7,278 nucleotides of DNA, from contig CANKZO010000110.1 of NCBI GenBank assembly GCA_947488485.1, positions 1-7,278 of the forward strand, read 5' to 3'. Source of the DNA: Opitutia bacterium (GTDB lineage Bacteria > Verrucomicrobiota > Verrucomicrobiae > Opitutales > UBA953). This document shows, piece by piece, positions 4,855 to 7,278 of this stretch (the stretch's first letter is position 1; each line of letters begins with the position of its first letter). Position numbers and translations under genes: made by a program. The notes below the pieces were generated by a model that was not told the DNA's origin, did no database searches, and saw only the letters and a list, made by a program, of their open reading frames with translations.

Positions 4855-5946
4855 TTTCTTACCCAACGCACGCAAGTCAGGATCTCGGGCTAAGGGTAGA
4901 TCGACTGGCGCCCCACCCGCCTGAGCCGACTGATACAGCGCGAGGATCAGTTCCACGGCTTTCCGACCTTCGGCGCCGTTGACAGCGGGTTGCTTGCCGG
5001 CGCGGATGGCCGCGATGGCTTCTTCGAGATTAGATCGATGCCAGGCATGGCCGATTGCCTTCGGATCATTGGCGCCGGCACCGCCGCCTTCGGTGGCCGG
5101 AGCAATGACCGCGGCATCGGAGGGCAGGGGCTTTTCGAATTCGAAGGCGGTGAGCTTGTCGTCGCGGAGGACGGCGGCGCCGGTCGTGCCATGGATACGG
5201 ATCTCGGCGGGGAAGCCCGTCGCGGACCAGCAGGCGGTTGAGCTGGCGAGCGTGGCGCGGCAGCCGTTGGCGAATTCGATCCAGCCGGTGGCGATATCCT
5301 CGACCTCGATACCGTCGTGGGCGACGAGGCCGGCGGTGGCGGAGACGCGTTTGGGCGCGCCGAGGAACCAGAGGAGAAGGTCGATGGTGTGGATGCCTTG
5401 GTTCATCACGGCGCCGCCGCCATCGAGGGCGAACGTGCCGCGCCAAGCAGCGGAGTCATAGTAGGCCTGCGTGCGCCACCAGGGGATGAGCGCACCAGCG
5501 AGGGTGAGTTTGCCGAAGCGGCCCGCTTCGAGTGCGGCCTTCAGCGCGACCGCGCCGGAGCCAAATCGGCGGGGCAGGATACCGGCGACAGTCACGCCGG
5601 CCTGGGCGCAGGCGGCGGTGAGTGCGTCGCAGCGGGCGAGGGTGACTTCGAGGGGTTTCTCGACCACGACATGCTTACCCGCCTTGGCGCAGGCGAGGGC
5701 AGGGGCCAGGTGGTCGCCGCTCGGCGTGCAGAGGCAGACGATGTCCACGTCCGGATGGGCGAGGAGAGCCTCGGACGTCTCGGCGAACGTGATGCCGTGC
5801 TTGGCCGCGAAGTCGCGTCCCTTGGCCGGCGTGCGGTTATAGGCCGCGACGAGCTTCACGCCGGCGATTTCGGCGAGCGCCTTCGCATGGAACTCGGCGA
5901 TCATGCCGGTTCCCCAGATACCGAAACCAAGCGGCCGTTGGGACAT
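4849..5946 (-). CDS. Gfo/Idh/MocA family NAD(P)-dependent oxidoreductase
   Basis: A 365-residue cytoplasmic dehydrogenase. The Rossmann motif GFGIWGTGMIAEFHA is at residues 7-21. DIVCLCTPSGDH follows near 68-79. The family signature GKHVVVEKPLEV is at 90-101, with catalytic K97. The substrate domain has AAWRGTFALDGGGAVMNQGIHTIDLL near 166-191, with the expected active-site H186. The residue four before it, an Asp in inositol dehydrogenase, is N182 here. The end, VDLPL, is typical and the length is normal. I choose the ATG at 5946 (MSQRPLGFG): an in-frame TTG at 5973 would add only nine residues encoded inside a C-rich repeat. Members oxidise or reduce sugars, inositols or nucleotide sugars, and the substrate cannot be read here. 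It does not look like WbpB or WlbA beyond the family motifs. It is divergent from rfbB, which fits a role in making a modified sugar. Confidence 0.88.
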   Translation of the reverse strand: MSQRPLGFGIWGTGMIAEFHAKALAEIAGVKLVAAYNRTPAKGRDFAAKHGITFAETSEALLAHPDVDIVCLCTPSGDHLAPALACAKAGKHVVVEKPLEVTLARCDALTAACAQAGVTVAGILPRRFGSGAVALKAALEAGRFGKLTLAGALIPWWRTQAYYDSAAWRGTFALDGGGAVMNQGIHTIDLLLWFLGAPKRVSATAGLVAHDGIEVEDIATGWIEFANGCRATLASSTACWSATGFPAEIRIHGTTGAAVLRDDKLTAFEFEKPLPSDAAVIAPATEGGGAGANDPKAIGHAWHRSNLEEAIAAIRAGKQPAVNGAEGRKAVELILALYQSAQAGGAPVDLPLARDPDLRALGKKS

Positions 5947-5955
5947 GGGCGGAGT

Positions 5956-5990
5956 TAGGGGATAAGTGGGCAAGGGGGCAAGGGGACATG
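5956..5990 (-). repeat. C-rich 35-nt repeat, copy B, ahead of the oxidoreductase start
   Basis: Read on the minus strand this is CATGTCCCCTTGCCCCC followed by TTGCCCACTTATCCCCTA. It matches 1257-1291 at 32 of 35 positions and ends 9 nt before the ATG at 5946. It fills much of the 111-bp gap between the divergent oxidoreductase and rfbB genes, where promoters for both should lie. Confidence 0.7.
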
Positions 5991-6057
5991 AAGAGAGGCC
6001 CGAAGGCTTTTTTCTGGCTTAAAACCCTCCGTTCTCCGAAATTACTGACCACTGCTT

Positions 6058-7110
6058 ATGCGTATTTTGGTCACCGGCGGCGCGGGCTTCATCGGGTCGA
6101 ATTTGACCCGTCTTCTGGTCGCGGGCGGCCATGCCGTCACGGTCGTCGATAAGCTCACTTACGCGGGTAATCTGTCCTCCCTCGCCGACCTGCAGGGCAA
6201 GCCGGGCTTCACGTTCGTCCAGGCTGATATCTGCGACGCCGAGGCCATGCGCCGGACCTTCGCTTCCGCCCAGCCGGAGGCGGTCATGCACCTGGCTGCC
6301 GAATCTCACGTCGACCGCTCGATTGATGGCCCGGGCGAGTTCATCGCCACCAACGTCACCGGCACTTTCCAGCTCCTCCAGGCCGCCCTGGGTTATTGGC
6401 GCTCCCTTTCAGGTGCCGCCAAGGATAAGTTTCGCTTCCTGCATGTCTCGACCGACGAGGTCTTCGGCTCCCTCGGCCCGACGGATCCGGCTTTCAACGA
6501 GTCGACCCCTTACGATCCGCACTCCCCGTATAGCGCCAGCAAGGCTTCGAGCGATCACCTCGCCCGCTCCTGGATGGACACCTACGGTCTGCCGGTCGTG
6601 GTGACGAACTGCTCCAATAACTACGGCCCTTACCAGTTCCCGGAGAAGCTCATCCCGGTCGTCATCCTGAAGTGCCTACGGGGCGAGGCCATCCCGGTCT
6701 ACGGCAAGGGCGAGAACATCCGCGACTGGCTGTACGTCGACGACCACGCCCGCGCGCTCCTCGCTGCGGTCGAGAAGGGCCGCCCGGGTCGCACCTACTG
6801 CATCGGCGGCGACAACGAGCGTCGGAATATCGACCTCGTGAAGCTGCTCTGCTCGCTCCTCGATGAATTCCGCCCGCGCGCCGACGGCAAGCCGCACGAC
6901 TCCGCGATCACCTATGTCACCGACCGTCCCGGCCACGACCTCCGCTACGCCATCGACGCCCGCCGCGCCCGCGCTGAGCTCGGTTGGGCTCCGCAGGAGG
7001 ATTTCCAGAGCGGCTTCCGGAAGACCGTGCGCTGGTACCTCGACAACCCCGCGTGGACCCAAGGCATCCTCGACGGATCCTATCGCCTCGAGCGCCTCGG
7101 CAAACTCTGA
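6058..7110 (+). CDS. rfbB: dTDP-glucose 4,6-dehydratase
   Basis: A 350-residue extended short-chain dehydrogenase, full length for RfbB/RmlB. It converts dTDP-glucose to dTDP-4-keto-6-deoxyglucose in the cytoplasm using tightly bound NAD, the second step to dTDP-L-rhamnose and to other 6-deoxy sugars. The NAD-binding motif is [11 protein letters not shown] at 5-15. [11 protein letters not shown], typical of the enzyme, is at 29-39. [12 protein letters not shown] is at 78-89. The catalytic STDEVFG is at 131-137 with T132, D133 and E134, and the YSASK pair is Y158 and K162. [15 protein letters not shown] near 186-200 and [17 protein letters not shown] near 214-230 are also hallmarks. The start at 6058 gives the expected MRILVTGG beginning; no Shine-Dalgarno site is visible. 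rfbA follows after 5 nt, so the two are one transcript. Confidence 0.97.
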   Translation: MRILVTGGAGFIGSNLTRLLVAGGHAVTVVDKLTYAGNLSSLADLQGKPGFTFVQADICDAEAMRRTFASAQPEAVMHLAAESHVDRSIDGPGEFIATNVTGTFQLLQAALGYWRSLSGAAKDKFRFLHVSTDEVFGSLGPTDPAFNESTPYDPHSPYSASKASSDHLARSWMDTYGLPVVVTNCSNNYGPYQFPEKLIPVVILKCLRGEAIPVYGKGENIRDWLYVDDHARALLAAVEKGRPGRTYCIGGDNERRNIDLVKLLCSLLDEFRPRADGKPHDSAITYVTDRPGHDLRYAIDARRARAELGWAPQEDFQSGFRKTVRWYLDNPAWTQGILDGSYRLERLGKL

Positions 7111-7115
7111 CTCTC

Positions 7116-7278
7116 ATGAAAGGCATCATCCTCGCCGGCGGTTCCGGCACTCGTCTGCACCCTCTGACCCAGGTCATGAGCAAGCAGCTCCTGCCGGTGT
7201 ACGACAAGCCGATGATCTATTATCCGCTCTCCGTGCTCATGCTGGCGGGCATCCGGGAGATCCTCATCATCTCCACCC
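7116..7278 (+). CDS. rfbA: Glucose-1-phosphate thymidylyltransferase, N-terminal part
   Basis: The first 54 codons are present and the frame runs off the right edge. The protein makes dTDP-glucose from dTTP and glucose-1-phosphate, the step before Rfb[19 protein letters not shown] contains the nucleotide-binding GGSGTRL signature (residues 8-14). [19 protein letters not shown], which includes the second substrate-binding region of RmlA, follows at 21-39. HP in place of the common YP after GTRL is a normal variant. The ATG lies 5 nt after the rfbB stop, which fits an rfbB-rfbA operon; rfbC and rfbD may follow outside the window. Confidence 0.95.
   Translation, partial: MKGIILAGGSGTRLHPLTQVMSKQLLPVYDKPMIYYPLSVLMLAGIREILIIST

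Noticed and set aside
4849..5973. Longer oxidoreductase starting at the TTG at 5973
   Set aside because: The extra residues (MPTYPLTPP) are encoded by the C-rich repeat also found ahead of the 1302 gene, and the ATG at 5946 puts the Rossmann motif at the usual distance from the start.
5995..6013. Hairpin GCC-CGAA-GGC followed by TTTTTT upstream of rfbB, terminator-like on the + strand
   Set aside because: Only three firm G-C pairs plus wobble pairs, and no + strand gene ends just before it. It could be a chance T run or a remnant of an attenuator, but the stem is too weak to call.

Overview
The window reads as part of a surface-polysaccharide (O-antigen, capsule or exopolysaccharide) biosynthesis locus of a GC-rich bacterium. 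A DUF4838-type secreted protein, a free-standing four-helix-bundle (S23-like) protein, a Gfo/Idh/MocA oxidoreductase, weak or absent Shine-Dalgarno sites and repeat-rich gaps together suggest Verrucomicrobiota, perhaps Opitutae. This placement is inference from gene content and style; there is no marker gene to fix it.

Layout. (1) 1-982, + strand: the last 53 codons of a probable family 4 glycosyltransferase overlap (ATGA) an FkbM-type methyltransferase, and a strong intrinsic terminator follows. (2) 983-1301: a 319-bp gap with no gene. It holds a REP/REPIN cluster (GTAG-headed palindromes), a GTTGACCAGTTG-type repeat and a C-rich 35-nt repeat just ahead of the next start codon. (3) 1302-4225, + strand: a large secreted DUF4838 (glycoside-hydrolase-like) protein whose stop overlaps the start (TGATG) of a short PglC-like phosphoglycosyl transferase. 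(4) 4226-4848: a minus-strand four-helix-bundle gene flanked by inverted copies of the GTTGACCAGTTGGCCAG repeat family. (5) 4849-5946, minus strand: a Gfo/Idh/MocA dehydrogenase. Its upstream gap carries a second, inverted copy of the C-rich 35-nt repeat. (6) 6058-7278, + strand: rfbB (dTDP-glucose 4,6-dehydratase), then the first 54 codons of rfbA (glucose-1-phosphate thymidylyltransferase), cut by the window edge.

How the genes fit together. rfbA and rfbB make dTDP-4-keto-6-deoxyglucose, a precursor of dTDP-rhamnose and related sugars. The oxidoreductase could act on a (nucleotide) sugar. The PglC-like enzyme would load the first sugar phosphate onto undecaprenyl phosphate. The glycosyltransferase would extend the chain and the FkbM enzyme could O-methylate a sugar. 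The DUF4838 protein is predicted to act outside the cytoplasm on glycan, but its substrate is unknown.

The least ordinary content is the repeats: a REPIN whose arms differ only by a paired compensatory change; a repeat-bounded four-helix-bundle cassette whose repeats supply the stop codons of both neighbouring genes; and a C-rich repeat that ends 9-10 nt before two unrelated start codons.
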